Positions 26,079 through 37,965 are shown, numbered from the stretch's first letter. The stretch: DNA of 64,000 nucleotides from Epiperipatus broadwayi (GCA_028023455.1 JAQFVV010000964.1:62001-126000), one strand, 5' to 3'. A program made the numbers and translations. Notes: generated by a model from the letters alone, not told the origin.

Positions 26079-28187
26079 ATGGATAATCAAGATAACAGTT
26101 CAGTAGAGGAAATATCTGAATTCATTGTGGATAGTAGTTGTGAGGAGGAAAGGGAAGCGGAAGAGACAATTAATATAGAAACAATTACAGATATTGTACA
26201 AATTACAGATGACGAAATAAAAGGAGAAGAAAAGATTAGGGAATTAAAAATAGAGGAAGAAGAAGTAGTCACACATAAAAGAGATGTAGATAGCTTCTCA
26301 TTGTCTCAAATAGCACTGATGATGAAAGAGATTAATGAGAATATAAGTAGAAATAGAGAAGAGAGTAATATAAAATTTGAATCTCTCAATGAAAATAATA
26401 GAAAAAATAGAGAAGAGATTCAAGAAGATAATAGAAAAAATAGAGAAGAGATCAATGAAATTATGAGTAAAAATAGTAATGAAATCAAAGCGTGTATAGA
26501 CAGTATGAATAAAAAACTCAATGATACTTGTAAGACTATGGAAGACTTTAAGGAGGAAGCACATAATAAATTTAATGGCTTGGAATCAAGATTGGACAAT
26601 AGTGAAAAAGTTATTAGTTCTTTAAGGGAGGAAATAGAACAAATAGATTGTAATAATCAGGAATTGCTCAAGACTAAGTTTACAGAATTTTCTGAAATTG
26701 CTATAAAAGGTATAAACAAGCAAATAGAGGATTCTATCAGTCAATGTCAGACCAATAATAGCAAGTTAAAACAGGAGTTTGATAATAATAAATTAGATAT
26801 TAATAATGAAATATGTGAGATAAAGGAAGAGATAATGCAGAGTAGAATAAGGATGAAAGATGAAATGGAGAGAGAGTTAGTGGATAAGTTTAATGATTTA
26901 GTAGTGCAAAATAGGAGAGATATAAAAGAAGAAATAGAAGAAGGTTTGATGGGAAAATTAAAGGATTTTAATATTGGGAAGGAGGATGATCAGAAGTACA
27001 GGTCCAAAATAGGTGAGAATATAAAGCGCTTACAAAAGGACGTAAAAGAACAAGTAATGCAGGTAGAGAGAAATAGTAATGAGTATAAGGAAGCTATAGA
27101 TCAAAACTTAGATAGGTTTAGACAGGAACAAAAGATATACATAGATCAAGTGATTGGACAGGTAAATTTGGAAGGAAAATTACAACAGGTATACGAACAA
27201 ATAGAAGAGATAAAATCCATTAGCAATCAAACGTTAGAATTAGGTAAAGAAAAAGCATCGCATAGTAAATGTGAAGAATATAAAAGTCCATTCCCAATAG
27301 ATAAAATAGAGTATGTAAGAAAGGAGGAAGGTAATCAAATAGAATCTGATAATAATAAAGAAATAGACAGCCGAATAATTAAAGGAAATACTAGTTGTGA
27401 GGGAGGAACAAATAACTCGATGGCATTACGCTTTATGAGGGTCAAACCATTTAGAGGTGACCATGCCGAAAATCCATATGAGTTTCTAAATAGTTTAGAT
27501 GAGCTATTCTCAATATGTGTTTTAACTGAAAAGGAAAAGTTGGCCATCTGTAGTAATCACTTAGGAGGTACTGCCAAAGACTGGTGGCAGTCACTTTTTG
27601 AAAGGCCAAATACCTATGGTGACTTTAGATGTTTAATAACAGGTAGTTTCTGGAACACTGACAAGCAAGATAGCATTAGGTTCCAGATAACTCAGGAAAA
27701 ATATCAATCGAATAAAGGTAGCTATACTAGTTTCTTTAGAAGTCAGGCTATTCGATTAAAAACACTAACGGCATGTCCATTGTCTGAAGGACAGATAGTA
27801 AGAATAGTACGACACAATTTGCCCAGAAATGTGGAGCAACTATTAATTGCAGCGGACCGTTATTCGATAGAAGAGGTGTCAGAAGTATTAGATGCACTAG
27901 AAAACACTGAAACATCTTTAGATAATAGATTCAAAACAAATAGAGAAAGAAATAACTATCCATTATCTAATATCAATGTTGACTATAATAGTCAAAGGCA
28001 TCAAATAGGCTTTAAAAGAAGATATAGTTCTAGTGATAGAAATAGGGTATATCCATATGCTAAGAAAGCGGTTAGATTTGACAAATCTAGAAGTAGGGTA
28101 GAGTTGCAAAATAATCAACCCTCTACTAGTGGTATTACCACAATATTAAAAAGACCCAATATAAAATCAACTGATATAAAGTCTTAA
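26079..28187 (+). CDS. gag: Gag polyprotein of LTR element 1 (702 aa)
   Basis: Capsid-type structural protein, the only intact gene of the element. It starts at the first ATG of the frame after the leader. Residues 1-70 are rich in Glu and Asp; about 70-420 is a long, Lys/Glu-rich, low-proline region with heptad-like spacing (repeats such as NRKNREEI at about 107-128), a likely coiled coil. Residues 448-610 match a retrotransposon Gag domain: FRGDHAENPYEFLNSLDELF, NHLGGTAKDWWQSLF, GSFWNTDKQDSIRFQITQEK, then EGQIVRIVRHNLPRNVEQLL. The last 90 residues are basic (Arg/Lys) and may bind RNA; no CCHC zinc knuckle and no protease motif is present. It is homologous to the 634-aa Gag at 57367-59271. 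Antisense frames here are shadows. Confidence 0.9.
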   Translation: MDNQDNSSVEEISEFIVDSSCEEEREAEETINIETITDIVQITDDEIKGEEKIRELKIEEEEVVTHKRDVDSFSLSQIALMMKEINENISRNREESNIKFESLNENNRKNREEIQEDNRKNREEINEIMSKNSNEIKACIDSMNKKLNDTCKTMEDFKEEAHNKFNGLESRLDNSEKVISSLREEIEQIDCNNQELLKTKFTEFSEIAIKGINKQIEDSISQCQTNNSKLKQEFDNNKLDINNEICEIKEEIMQSRIRMKDEMERELVDKFNDLVVQNRRDIKEEIEEGLMGKLKDFNIGKEDDQKYRSKIGENIKRLQKDVKEQVMQVERNSNEYKEAIDQNLDRFRQEQKIYIDQVIGQVNLEGKLQQVYEQIEEIKSISNQTLELGKEKASHSKCEEYKSPFPIDKIEYVRKEEGNQIESDNNKEIDSRIIKGNTSCEGGTNNSMALRFMRVKPFRGDHAENPYEFLNSLDELFSICVLTEKEKLAICSNHLGGTAKDWWQSLFERPNTYGDFRCLITGSFWNTDKQDSIRFQITQEKYQSNKGSYTSFFRSQAIRLKTLTACPLSEGQIVRIVRHNLPRNVEQLLIAADRYSIEEVSEVLDALENTETSLDNRFKTNRERNNYPLSNINVDYNSQRHQIGFKRRYSSSDRNRVYPYAKKAVRFDKSRSRVELQNNQPSTSGITTILKRPNIKSTDIKS

Positions 28188-28189
28188 AT

Positions 28190-28357
28190 GTTAGCAACCT
28201 ACAAAGAAATCAGTTTAGAAAATTTCTAGAATTATATGAAGGTCCATACAAGATTTGTAGAAGAGTGGGGGAGAATGCTTTTGTATTAACTACACCAGAT
28301 GGTGAAAAAAAGACATACAACACTAGAAGTTTAATCCCATACCCATCAGAAGTGTAG
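28190..28357 (+). pseudogene. Integrase C-terminal remnant of element 1
   Basis: Directly after the gag stop, in another frame, 28208-28357 encodes FRKFLELYEGPYKICRRVGE and on through NAFVLTTPDGEK to TRSLIPYPSEV and a TAG. This is the terminal domain of Gypsy-type integrases (a GPY-like module: GPYKI, then VGENAF). The rest of pol should lie before it, and none is there. The sequence is undamaged, though without a start of its own. It matches 59351-59494 of element 2, including a shared AGTGGGGGAGAATGC run. Confidence 0.82.
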
Positions 28358-28567
28358 AAAATTTTTTATAAGTATTAATAGTTCAAAGTCTGAGTTTAGT
28401 GTCCAGATATTGTATAAATTTGTATAGCAAACAGTGTATTCTGTTGTATTGAGTAGTATAAGATGGAATTTGGTTGTAGCAGATAATAAAATGAGGAGTA
28501 TTAATGAATAAAGTAGGTATTAAACTAGATGTTTAATTTAAAATTTTTTATTCGAAGGGGGAAGTTA
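28358..28567 (+). other. 3' untranslated part and polypurine tract of element 1
   Basis: 210 bp, AT-rich, ending in GAAGGGGGAAGTTA just before TGTGCCC of the 3' LTR. This is a plausible polypurine tract for plus-strand priming. Confidence 0.65.
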
Positions 28568-31500
28568 TGTGCCCTTATCTATAGGTCATAATAAGGTAGA
28601 ATGGTCAATTGCTAAAAAAAAAATTTAAATTTTAAAATACGTTTGTGTAATATATTGATAATTGTATGATCGATTAGATTTTATAGTACAATTTAAGGCT
28701 GAAAAATACCTGGTATGTAAAAGTGTAATGGATTATTTTAAAAAAACAGTTAAATAAAGCTTAATTATATCCTTGCTTATGGTTGTAAAAGCTGGCCATA
28801 TAAAATAATACAGCTATAAATAGTTAAAAGTATATTAACAATTCAATTGTAATGTTTTAAAACTAATAAATTAAATAAATGCTATATGTAATATTATAAT
28901 TATAATTAATATTCAAATTTAATCTAATATATTTTAAGATAAACTTTGGGATGGTGAGAATTATATTTAGTTCTACATTTTTTAAATTATTTTCCAAATT
29001 TTTATAAAATATATCAGTTTTGGTAATTTAGACCGAGACGTAAATTAAAAAAAAAATCATCTGATAAAGTTAGTAATCATGTGACTGTATATTATATACC
29101 TTCACACACACGCTTGTTAGAATATAATAATAAAGTTTGTGAATTATAAAACTAAATGTAATTGCTATCTATCGTTAAAGTAAAAGTTGAAATATTAAAT
29201 GTTATTTTAATAATTGTTTTAAAGTTTAAATGATTTTGATAAAACTATAATTGAGTTTAAAAATACTATTCTAAGTAATATTTTAAAACATGACGTCATA
29301 AATTCTTTATTTTAAAAAGTTTAATCTATTATAAAACTAAAAATGTGTAAATTTGTTCGCGCTAAAAAAGTCATTAACCAATCAACGGAGGTATTTTAGC
29401 AGACGAAAAATAGGAATTAGACGGAGCGGGAGAAGGAATGTGTAAGTAAAGGAAGGAGGAACATATTTTTTAGCTGTATAAGATCGTAAGCTAGAAAAGT
29501 GTTATAATTTAAAAATTTTTGTATTTATTTTAAAAGTTTTGTTTTAAAATATAATATTTTGAACTGCCTTTAAATGGAAGGCTAATTTAAAAGATTTCTT
29601 ACCAGGATTTTTATTCAAGTTTAGCCGAAACCTTGCAGTAAAATGGAAATACTACAGAAAAAAGTACCTAAAAGTATTGATAAAGTAAAAATAATTGTAA
29701 AGTGCCTTGAATACAGTTTATTTGTGATCAACCAGGAAATCATTAGAACTCAGATAAATATAATTTGGACATTATACAGAAAACTTAAAAGAAAAGTTAT
29801 TTGCCGTCAGGAAAAATTATGACGCACAATTTTAAAAGGCTACTCCGAAGTTTTTTTTTTTTCTTCTCTATGGAAAAATTAAGATGCGTATATCATAAAG
29901 AAAAAATTATGTAAAAGTTATAATGGAGAAAGAATGTTTGTCTTTTTAAAGGAAACATTACAAAGTATATAGTACCAGAATTTTAAAAGAAGGAAAAAAG
30001 TTACAGAATAATAATATGAAAGAGCTATTGTGTTTTTATGAAAAAGGAACAGAAAAACTTTCTCTAAGAAGAATTAAAAATATTATAAAGTGTTCATTAG
30101 AGAAATGCTTAATAAAGATAAAGATTTGGAAAATATAAATCTAATTTACTTAATGAAATGAATCCATGGAAACAGAAAAGTTTTATTGAATATTTAAATC
30201 AAAGTACTGAGAAGATGCATCGTAAAAGTCGTGCGGGAGAAAATATTAGCAAGAAATATTAGAAGAGAATATTTAGAAGTTTTCTTTACGGGATTAACTA
30301 ATATCATAATTAATAATTGTATTAAATATTATAAAAACCAAGGATTATCATTCATGAATATTTATTGAATGAAGTAATATTTGTTTTACCTTAAAATTGA
30401 ACAAGCAGGGAGAGGAACATTAAGTGAATGGAAAAGAAATGATAAACAATTTTTTTTTTGGCTTTAGTATGAACGGTTTTCAGGAAAATTTGATGAAGGA
30501 GTACAGTAAATATAGTTTGAATATTTTTTACTAATTTATTTTAAAATATAAAATGTTATGTGAGATTAGGGAAAACATAAAACATAAATTTAGTAATATT
30601 AAAATTTAAATATAATAGCTTGATAAAATTATAGAAATAGTGTTTAAAATAAAGTGTATGGATGTGAATCTTATATCTACAAGGATCAAATGGATGGTGA
30701 AGCCTACGGAACGCGATCGAGGAGATAAAGGTCGTTTGGTAATTTTAATAGTTATTTATAATGCATAATGTATTTTTTTTAGATCATCTATTGACCTAAG
30801 AATGAAGTGTGAAAGTCTTAATTATATGTACACATTTTATGCAACATTTTAACATATAATGAGATAGGAGTAATTCGGAATATGCATGCAACAATTTATT
30901 TAAAGTATATTAATAATATAATTTAACAGAACAATTGTGTGATTCTTTTGAACTTTCATGTGATAAAGTATTCAGATATTTAAATAGTTTGTATATGATT
31001 AAATATACGGAGGAAAGTAGTAAAAAGATTTTCTTATAGAACAGTGGAATAGTTTTAAAATATCAATGAATTTTATTATTGTTAGTAATGCAGATATGTA
31101 TTTGTCGATGTACAGTATAGAAAAAATCTTGAGAAATAAGATCGGATAGTGACTTGGAAGTACTAGTGGAGAGGAAACCAAGATGATGTGTTTTTTTTTA
31201 AGAAATAGGAAAATATAAGGGATTTGGATCATATTTAGTTTTGTGTGATTTAGTATAGTTAACTAAGTCCTATGACTGAACACATATGGTTTGGACAGTG
31301 TTTTGCATATCTTTAAACTTTTGATGTTAGAATAAAGCTGAAGAAATAGCTTTAGCATCGTTCCTATGATAGAGGTTGGTAGACAGGTAAAGGTCACTCC
31401 TCTATAGTGTCTTTTAATTCACTGTGCCATGATTGTCAAGGTATATGACGAGTAATATTCTAGTTGTATTTTGATCCTATGCATCTATCTTCGCTATCCT

Positions 31501-33216
31501 TATTTCGTGAATCTGCATCGGTCAGAAAGATATTTTCAAAGAAATAATGAATAAAATAGAACTGAAGATATGTTATCGTTTATGTAAGAATAGTTTATTT
31601 GCTTGAATGTATAGAATTGTGTAACTTTAAAATTGAAAGTCCAAAATATCATAAAGAGAGAAAGAATCATATAATACATTGTAAAATTAATTCAGAAATG
31701 AATATAAGATTTTGAAAAGAAATCTAAACCAAGTATTTTAAAAGTGATAATAAAATTTGAATGTTTTTTTTTTTAAATATTAATGTTGGAGGGAATGAGT
31801 ATTGCATATTTATCAAGAGAAAATTCAATAAGGTATAATAAACATATACTTGTGCATGGTATATTAATAGTTATAATTATATCATCCAAAGTAAGGCTTG
31901 AATGAGAATATTAGGATTAATAAACATCGGATAATGAATAATAAAAACCTAATACCGAATGTAGAATAGTGTTTTGACTTTGTAAGATTCCATACAACCA
32001 ATATGAAACTAAATTTTGTTATTTTGTAGAATTTTATTACGAATGTAAATTTTTGTAAAAAATGTAATTTTAATAATATTAGGGATGAAAAGTGTTTGTG
32101 ATAATCATATAAGAAATGCATTTTGTAATAAGCTAACCATAATAATAAATCAAGTAATAATACTGTATTTTCTTAAGTGTTAAAAAAAAATAAGATTTAA
32201 CTAGGAAAAGTAAATAATATTTTGATTTCATTTTATAAACTAATAAACTAAGTTGAGATATGAAAGTAAGGGATATTCAATGTATATAGTGTAAAAATAT
32301 TGTTAATTTATTTATGTTGTTAATAAACTTTGTTTTAAATTTGTTTTAAAGTTTTGTGTCCGAGTTGTTATTTCTCCACATGGATGCATGAAATCACGAT
32401 ACATTTATAATTGAAACAGACATATAGATTTTGCACAAAAGGTAAACATAAAAGTGTTATAAGAATTTTGAGAATTTATTGGTATGTTAAAATTAAAAGA
32501 TCATAATTTTATATTATTTATTGGTCATAAGTCGGTTGCCACAATATTACATTAAATTATATGCTAATGTTGCCACACGTATTCTGTTGTCAGATTATTA
32601 AAATACTACCACGTACGTATTTATTTATTTCATTTTAGGAAGAAATAAGATTATATTATATTATTATTGTTATTATTATTTTTTATTATTATTAGTTGCT
32701 GTGTAGTAGATTATGACATAAAATTCCCTTTTCATATTTTACTACCGTAATTTTAAATCAGTTAGAATACAATTTATGAACCTGAGATTTTATTTTATTT
32801 TACTTCATTTTATTTAATTGAGCTAGATTCTTGTTATAAAGAAGATTAAGATATGATTATTATTTTAATCGTAGTGAATAGAGCTCAGAAAGTCATAAGA
32901 ATACTATGAGTTAGTTATTTGGTATAGTAAAAAGGGGGGATAGTGTTCTTATGCCATTGAGGTAGTATCGTGTGGATAATGGCTCAATGTAGTCTATCTC
33001 GTTTCCTGTATTGTCACTCCATGTCTCATGAAAATAGTAAATATTTGTTTAATTCATTTTAAAATTGAACCGTATTTGTATTTTAAAATTAGAGCTAGTA
33101 ATCATTTTAATTAATGCTGAATATTTCATTTATTTATTTGTTAACTGAGCTAGAACCCGTAATATTCGTAATAAACAGTATATTTTTGGGGTGAGAATGT
33201 ACGGGGGGAGGTTAGA
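28568..33216 (+). repeat. 3' LTR of element 1
   Basis: Nearly identical to 20741-25391. The differences I noticed are all transitions, mostly at CpG, plus single-base changes in A or T runs. It is followed at once by a TA run (about 33217-33230). Confidence 0.88.
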
Positions 33217-33891
33217 ATATATATATATATTGTAATGGTAGATGCTGACAAAAAAATATTCTTTATGTTCACGTGTCAATTTTCGGTAGTATGGATTTAT
33301 ATGTTGAGTCTCTTAATATTCTATTTAAATTTTATTGAATGAAATTACTCACTATAAGATCTGTGAAATTCTTTATAAATATTAGCCAAAAACAAAACTC
33401 TGTAATAACACATATTTACAGTCAAAGAGTAAATTTATTTATTAAAAATATATTTAAAACAATAAAAGGTTAATGATTTCATAACTTAATAATAATGTGA
33501 CTGTAAATTGACATGAATGAAAAAATAAAATAAATAATACCAACTGTTTAAATGACATTAATAGTTTAATGATGCCAATCAAATTATAACACTCAATCAT
33601 GAAGCTGTCACAAATAGTTTTATAAACAAATGTTACATTAAACCTTTATCAAAATTCAATTAAATCTTTGGATAAGTACTACAGGTAAAATTTATATACA
33701 ATGAGATCATTTAGTTTATTCTCATCAGTTAAAACAATATACTGAAGGCTAACTATCTAAATGTTCATACATTCATGCATGGTAATGTATTTGCACATAA
33801 CTGTAGAAATAAAATATTATCATTAAAATTGTTTACCTGAACAGCAAATCACAGGAAAATATACATGCAGAATATATATAAATATATATAA
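33217..33891. other. AT-rich DNA, no gene seen
   Basis: Nothing recognisable beyond the TA run directly after the LTR and another short run near 33873-33895. Confidence 0.6.
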
Positions 33892-34070
33892 ATTATTATT
33901 TTGGGGACTAAACTGTGTATTATTTTGCATTACAATCTGATATTTCAAAAGTTAATTATGACAATGGTGGATGCTAGTCCATCGAAATATCGGATTGTAA
34001 TGCAAAATAATACATGGTTTAGTACCAAAAATAATAATTTATCTATATCATACAACCGTGAAAACATTAA

Positions 34071-34103
<33 letters not shown>

Positions 34104-34160
34104 GGGTATGAACCATATATTATTTTACATTACAATCCAATATTTCAACAGACTAGCAAC
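33892..34160. mobile_element. Hairpin element with a third partial arm
   Basis: About 33898-33945 (ATTATTTTGCATTACAATCT) pairs in reverse with about 33985-34040 (GGATTGTAATGCAAAATAAT). After a TA run at 34078-34103 the arm sequence recurs a third time at about 34104-34160 in the left-arm orientation (GGTATGAACCATATATTATT). It ends next to the PLE remnant below. Confidence 0.75.
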
Positions 34161-34168
34161 CGCAATTA

Positions 34169-34960
34169 TCAAGGTAAACTTTTGAAAAAACAAGTGTTAG
34201 ATCTCAAAGAACAACATGACTCAGTGCAAGATGAAATGTGAGATTTAACTTGAAGTAGTTCAGCATTCACAATATGAGGCTTATCAAAATGTTTATTTCC
34301 TTCAGTTTTTTCACCTATTAATTTCAAGTTAATATTAGATAAAATGATAGGTTTCCACATAGCTGGAATACATTGTGCTTTGTCAGCCTTATTTAAACCA
34401 GTAGGTCTCTTTAATATTTTAATTGACTCTCTCATGGTTCTTAAATCATATCTTTCAAATTAGCAAGTATTTTTGTGTTGTCAAAATCAGGTTTGTGACC
34501 AATTTTTTAAAAATGTGAAGTAAAAACTGATGTGCTAACTTTTTAATTAAAAGCATTTCTATGTTCCTTAATTCTGACATTTATTCATCTATTAGAATGA
34601 CCCACATAGCTTTTTGAGCACTGCAAACATGGAATTTCATAAACTCCTTGGTGTTCTAAAAATATTCTGTCTTTAGGTTTATATAAAAAATCACCAATTT
34701 TTTTTGCCAGTAGAAAAAGTAGTCTTTATATTAAAACAAAATAGTCTTCTACTGATTTTATCAGTACCGCCTTTAATGTAAGGTAAATTACTCTATTAAA
34801 AGAGGAATTGTCAATTCTATCCTCTTTTTTCTTTTTAGTATTAATGTTATATAAAGGTTTACATATGATGTTTTTATTATGATTATTACAAAGCAGCTTA
34901 TTGTATAAAAGTGACCAGCTTCCCAGGTAATTCATCAGCTTGGTGAAGAATTAGTTTATA
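34169..34960 (-). pseudogene. Penelope-like element remnant 2: RT end and GIY-YIG domain
   Basis: Read on the minus strand. From about 34935: a decayed RT end (NNHNKNIICKPLYNINTKKK), then near 34780-34700 LPYIKGGTDKISRRLFCF, a hallmark of the PLE linker, IGDFLYKPKDRIFLEHQGVY, and the endonuclease core GVYEIPCLQCSKSYVGHSNR at about 34660-34590, where YVG is the second half of the GIY-YIG signature. It continues with IKEHRNAFN and GHKPDFDNTKILANL, then MRESIKILKRPTGLNKADKA (34435 downwards) to a stop near 34169. Frameshifts and stops make it inactive. It is a different subfamily from the other two PLEs. Confidence 0.82.
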
Positions 34961-36224
34961 TATATATATATATACTGTTTTATCTGAATGCCCTGCCCAG
35001 ACATAGGGTTATATAATCATATATAAAGTACAGATGATAAATTATTTTAATTATTTTTTAAATAATATTTAAAACCTATAATTTAATAATAAAACTAGTA
35101 AATAATCTTTGCTTTAAGTAAAAATCAAAAAAAATAAATGATTGGTTCATAAACAATTTTATTTTGAAAAAAAAAGTAAACTCCAAAAGTCTTTCTAGAT
35201 TAAGAAACCAGAAAAATCTTGCTGGAGTATTTTTAAAAGACATTTATTCTGTCAAAAATGTGATATTACTTTTTTTAAAAAACCAAACTTTTATGAAAGA
35301 TTATCAAAGAATTAATATTACTTTTTTAAAAAAAAAGAAAAAAAATGGAAACATTTTTATTGACCATTAGATAATAAATCAATTAAAAAATGATTCATAC
35401 TATTTTTTATAGATTTGCATGTAGGTGTGAATTTTATGTATACTTTCAACATAGAATTCATTGTGATAAATATATTTTTAATAATTTTATTTTGACAAAT
35501 TAAAATACCATGTAATATATATGTCTGTGTCACACACATTTCCATGGATATCCACATATTTATGTAAAAATAGTCATTATTTACATATCAGTAAAAAGTC
35601 ATAACTTAATTATTGTTATTGTATGAAAATTCCCATATGTTATTCATGTCTGTGTGTTATTCATCAGTTGAACACATATATGTTAAAATTAATTATATTT
35701 TTATTATTAAATGACAATTCAAATATATTCGTAACTTATTGTATTACATATCTGTGAGTTTATATATAACTGTGCTTCATGTAAACCTATTGAAACCTGT
35801 TTGAAAATTACAATGTAATAGTGGATTTCTTTTTGCTATTAATCAAACTCAGAAGGCTTAATTTCTATGTATGGCATACTCAGCAGACCTTAATTTGGTT
35901 GTTAGTAATAAATTAATTTATTCATTTGTTGAAATTATTCCAGTGAATATATTCAATCCTAAGCAGGTTTAGAATTTGATATGCTGCATTATATCTTTTG
36001 CTCACAGTAACAGATATAGAATTTTATTCCTGAGCTAGATTTGTGCATAACAGTCTTTTATGTAAAAGAAGTTTTATATTCAATGTTTATGGACATCCAG
36101 TTTATGATGATTCTGGATGAGAACAGTTAAGATATCCTTTAAAGTTCATGCATTACATTTTTAGTTTAATATATGAAATTTTTTCTACAGTACAAGCTTT
36201 TTCATACATGCATTCCAATATGTA
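34961..36224. other. AT-rich DNA, no gene seen
   Basis: TA run at 34959-34974. Open frames at 35164-35557 are low-complexity and lack domains. Confidence 0.6.
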
Positions 36225-37645
36225 ATATATAGGGGTTTGAACTCAGACTTTCACACAACCTTCAACTTTCCATGCTATCTCATATTGCTAACACTCTTGA
36301 TCAGACACATGTTGAAAAGATAAATAATCACCAATATGTGTATTTTGTGCTAAACCAGCACTAGTCAGTTGGTTCAGATTATCATCACACACATATATAC
36401 AATCAATGCTCAGCTTATATTAATTCTTCAACCGCCTCTTATGAGGCATCTCATTGACATCTGATGTCACTCTAACTCTGCTAGTTCTTATGCTAAAATA
36501 TTTGTTTGACAGGTATTGATTAGGTTTTTAAAAGTTCTGTAAGATGGTGCCCTCTTCCGAATTATTTTACAAGTAAAAAATCAAAAAAACCACATTTTAA
36601 ACTAAACAAAGAAAGAACCTTTGTCAGCAATTGGTTGTCAGCCAGCTCTCAGCCAAAAAAGACATTCTGATTGGCTGGAAAGAACAAAGAAACCGCCTGA
36701 TCAAAGAAAATAAAGAAAAACGCTGAGATTTTCATTTCGAATGCAATTTAAGTATTAAAAAAATATAATTTGAGAAATTAAACTAGTTTTTTAAAAAATA
36801 TACCAAAAAAACAAAATTATTTTCGAAAAATATTGAAGATTTTAGTAAAAATATTTAAGATTTAGCAAAAAGAAATCTTTACTTTTCGATAACGTAAAAT
36901 TGAAAAAAAGCATTTGCGTCATGCACTTTTTTGTTTAGACATTTGCTTTATATTTGCCAAAATTGAATATATTTTATAATAAATAAATAGCAATTTATTT
37001 TTGAAAGAACTTTTGTTCTCTTTCATAACCTGAAAAATTAGTAATATACTTTTTATAAACATATCTGAGTTGAATTTAATATTATAGGCGAATATGTTTT
37101 AACAATAGGCTTTGTCTTCAGTTTGTGAGTTGGCCAATTAAAAGATTTGATTTTTACCTCATACAACCAATAATATAATTAGTGGTTAAAGGGTTAAGAT
37201 AGTCAATCTTTATACATTAATGGACAAACTTCAATCCATTCCACCTCACAACTCTTCATCTGTCCTGTACATGAGGGGTCAGAATGACTTATGGTCAACA
37301 TGATTTGGATGAGAAGTTTGTCACCAATGTAGTATTTGAGCATTCCATCATCAGATTTTCAATGAAATGGAGAGATGAAGAGTTGTGAGATGGAGTGTGT
37401 TGAAGCCTGTCCATTAATGTATAAAGATTGGCTATCTTAATATAAGCTGATCATTGATTGTATCTATGTGTAGAGATGATAATCTAGACCAGCTGACAAG
37501 TGCTGGTTTAGCATGAAATATGTATATTGGTGATTGTTTATCTTTTTGACATGTGTGTGATCAAATGGGTCAGTAGTATGAAAAAGTATGGATAATTGAG
37601 GTTTGTGTGAAAGTCTGAGTTTAAAACTTTATATTTTTAGCTTGG
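36225..37645. mobile_element. Inverted-repeat element with a nested hairpin
   Basis: Outer arms of about 200 bp: 36225-36425 (AAACTCAGACTTTCACAC type) pairs with about 37425-37645 (GTGTGAAAGTCTGAGTTT). Pairing includes ATCACCAATATG with its mirror and CAATCAATGCTCAGCTTATA with TATAAGCTGATCATTGATTG. Between them lies about 760 bp with two ATTGG motifs (36628, 36672) and no open frame, then the nested hairpin 37188-37443. Confidence 0.75.
37188..37443. repeat. Nested hairpin MITE, about 255 bp
   Basis: Arms 37188-37262 (AAGATAGTCAATCTTTATAC ... CACAACTCTTCATC) and about 37370-37443 (GATGAAGAGTTGTGAGATGG ... AAAGATTGGCTATCTT) are nearly perfect reverse complements. Confidence 0.88.
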
Positions 37646-37859
37646 TAATTTATTAGAAATTAAGTTTATAGTTGGCCATTATATTAAAGGTACTAAATGG
37701 CCAGAGCATTGATGATGATGAGCATGTTTAAAATTCCAGAATTATGTTTTACTGTTGTACTCTGATCTATAAACACTCACATTTGTGCAGTCAAATTAAT
37801 GTTTAAATAATTTGCCCCAAGTCAATAAGGTAGTAATATGACACACACACACACATATA

Positions 37860-37965
37860 TATATATAAAATACATATTTTGTGGGTTCATCCGTGTTAAA
37901 AACTTTTAATATCAATAAAGTTTTTAACACAGATGAACCCGCAAAATATGTATTTTATATATTTA
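37860..37965. repeat. Hairpin 1 of a cluster
   Basis: Arms of about 45 bp (TTTTGTGGGTTCATCCGTGT and its mirror ACACAGATGAACCCGCAAAA) around a loop of under 15 bp, preceded by CA and TA microsatellites (37842-37868). Confidence 0.85.

Larger units (their letters stand above)
20741..33216 (+). mobile_element. LTR retrotransposon 1 (Gypsy-like, gag-only, pol deleted)
   Basis: A 12.48 kb element: 5' LTR, 3.18 kb interior, 3' LTR. The interior has a primer-binding-like site, leader, an intact gag, an integrase C-terminal remnant and a purine tract. Protease, reverse transcriptase, RNase H and the integrase core are absent, so it needs help in trans. It is inserted in a TA microsatellite on both sides, which hides the target-site duplication. 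Its LTRs differ by only about a dozen visible substitutions over 4.65 kb, so insertion is recent. Confidence 0.88.

Noticed and set aside
36232-36260. B-box-like GGTTTGAACTC suggesting a tRNA-derived SINE
   Set aside because: No A box at the right spacing, and the sequence is part of an inverted-repeat arm.
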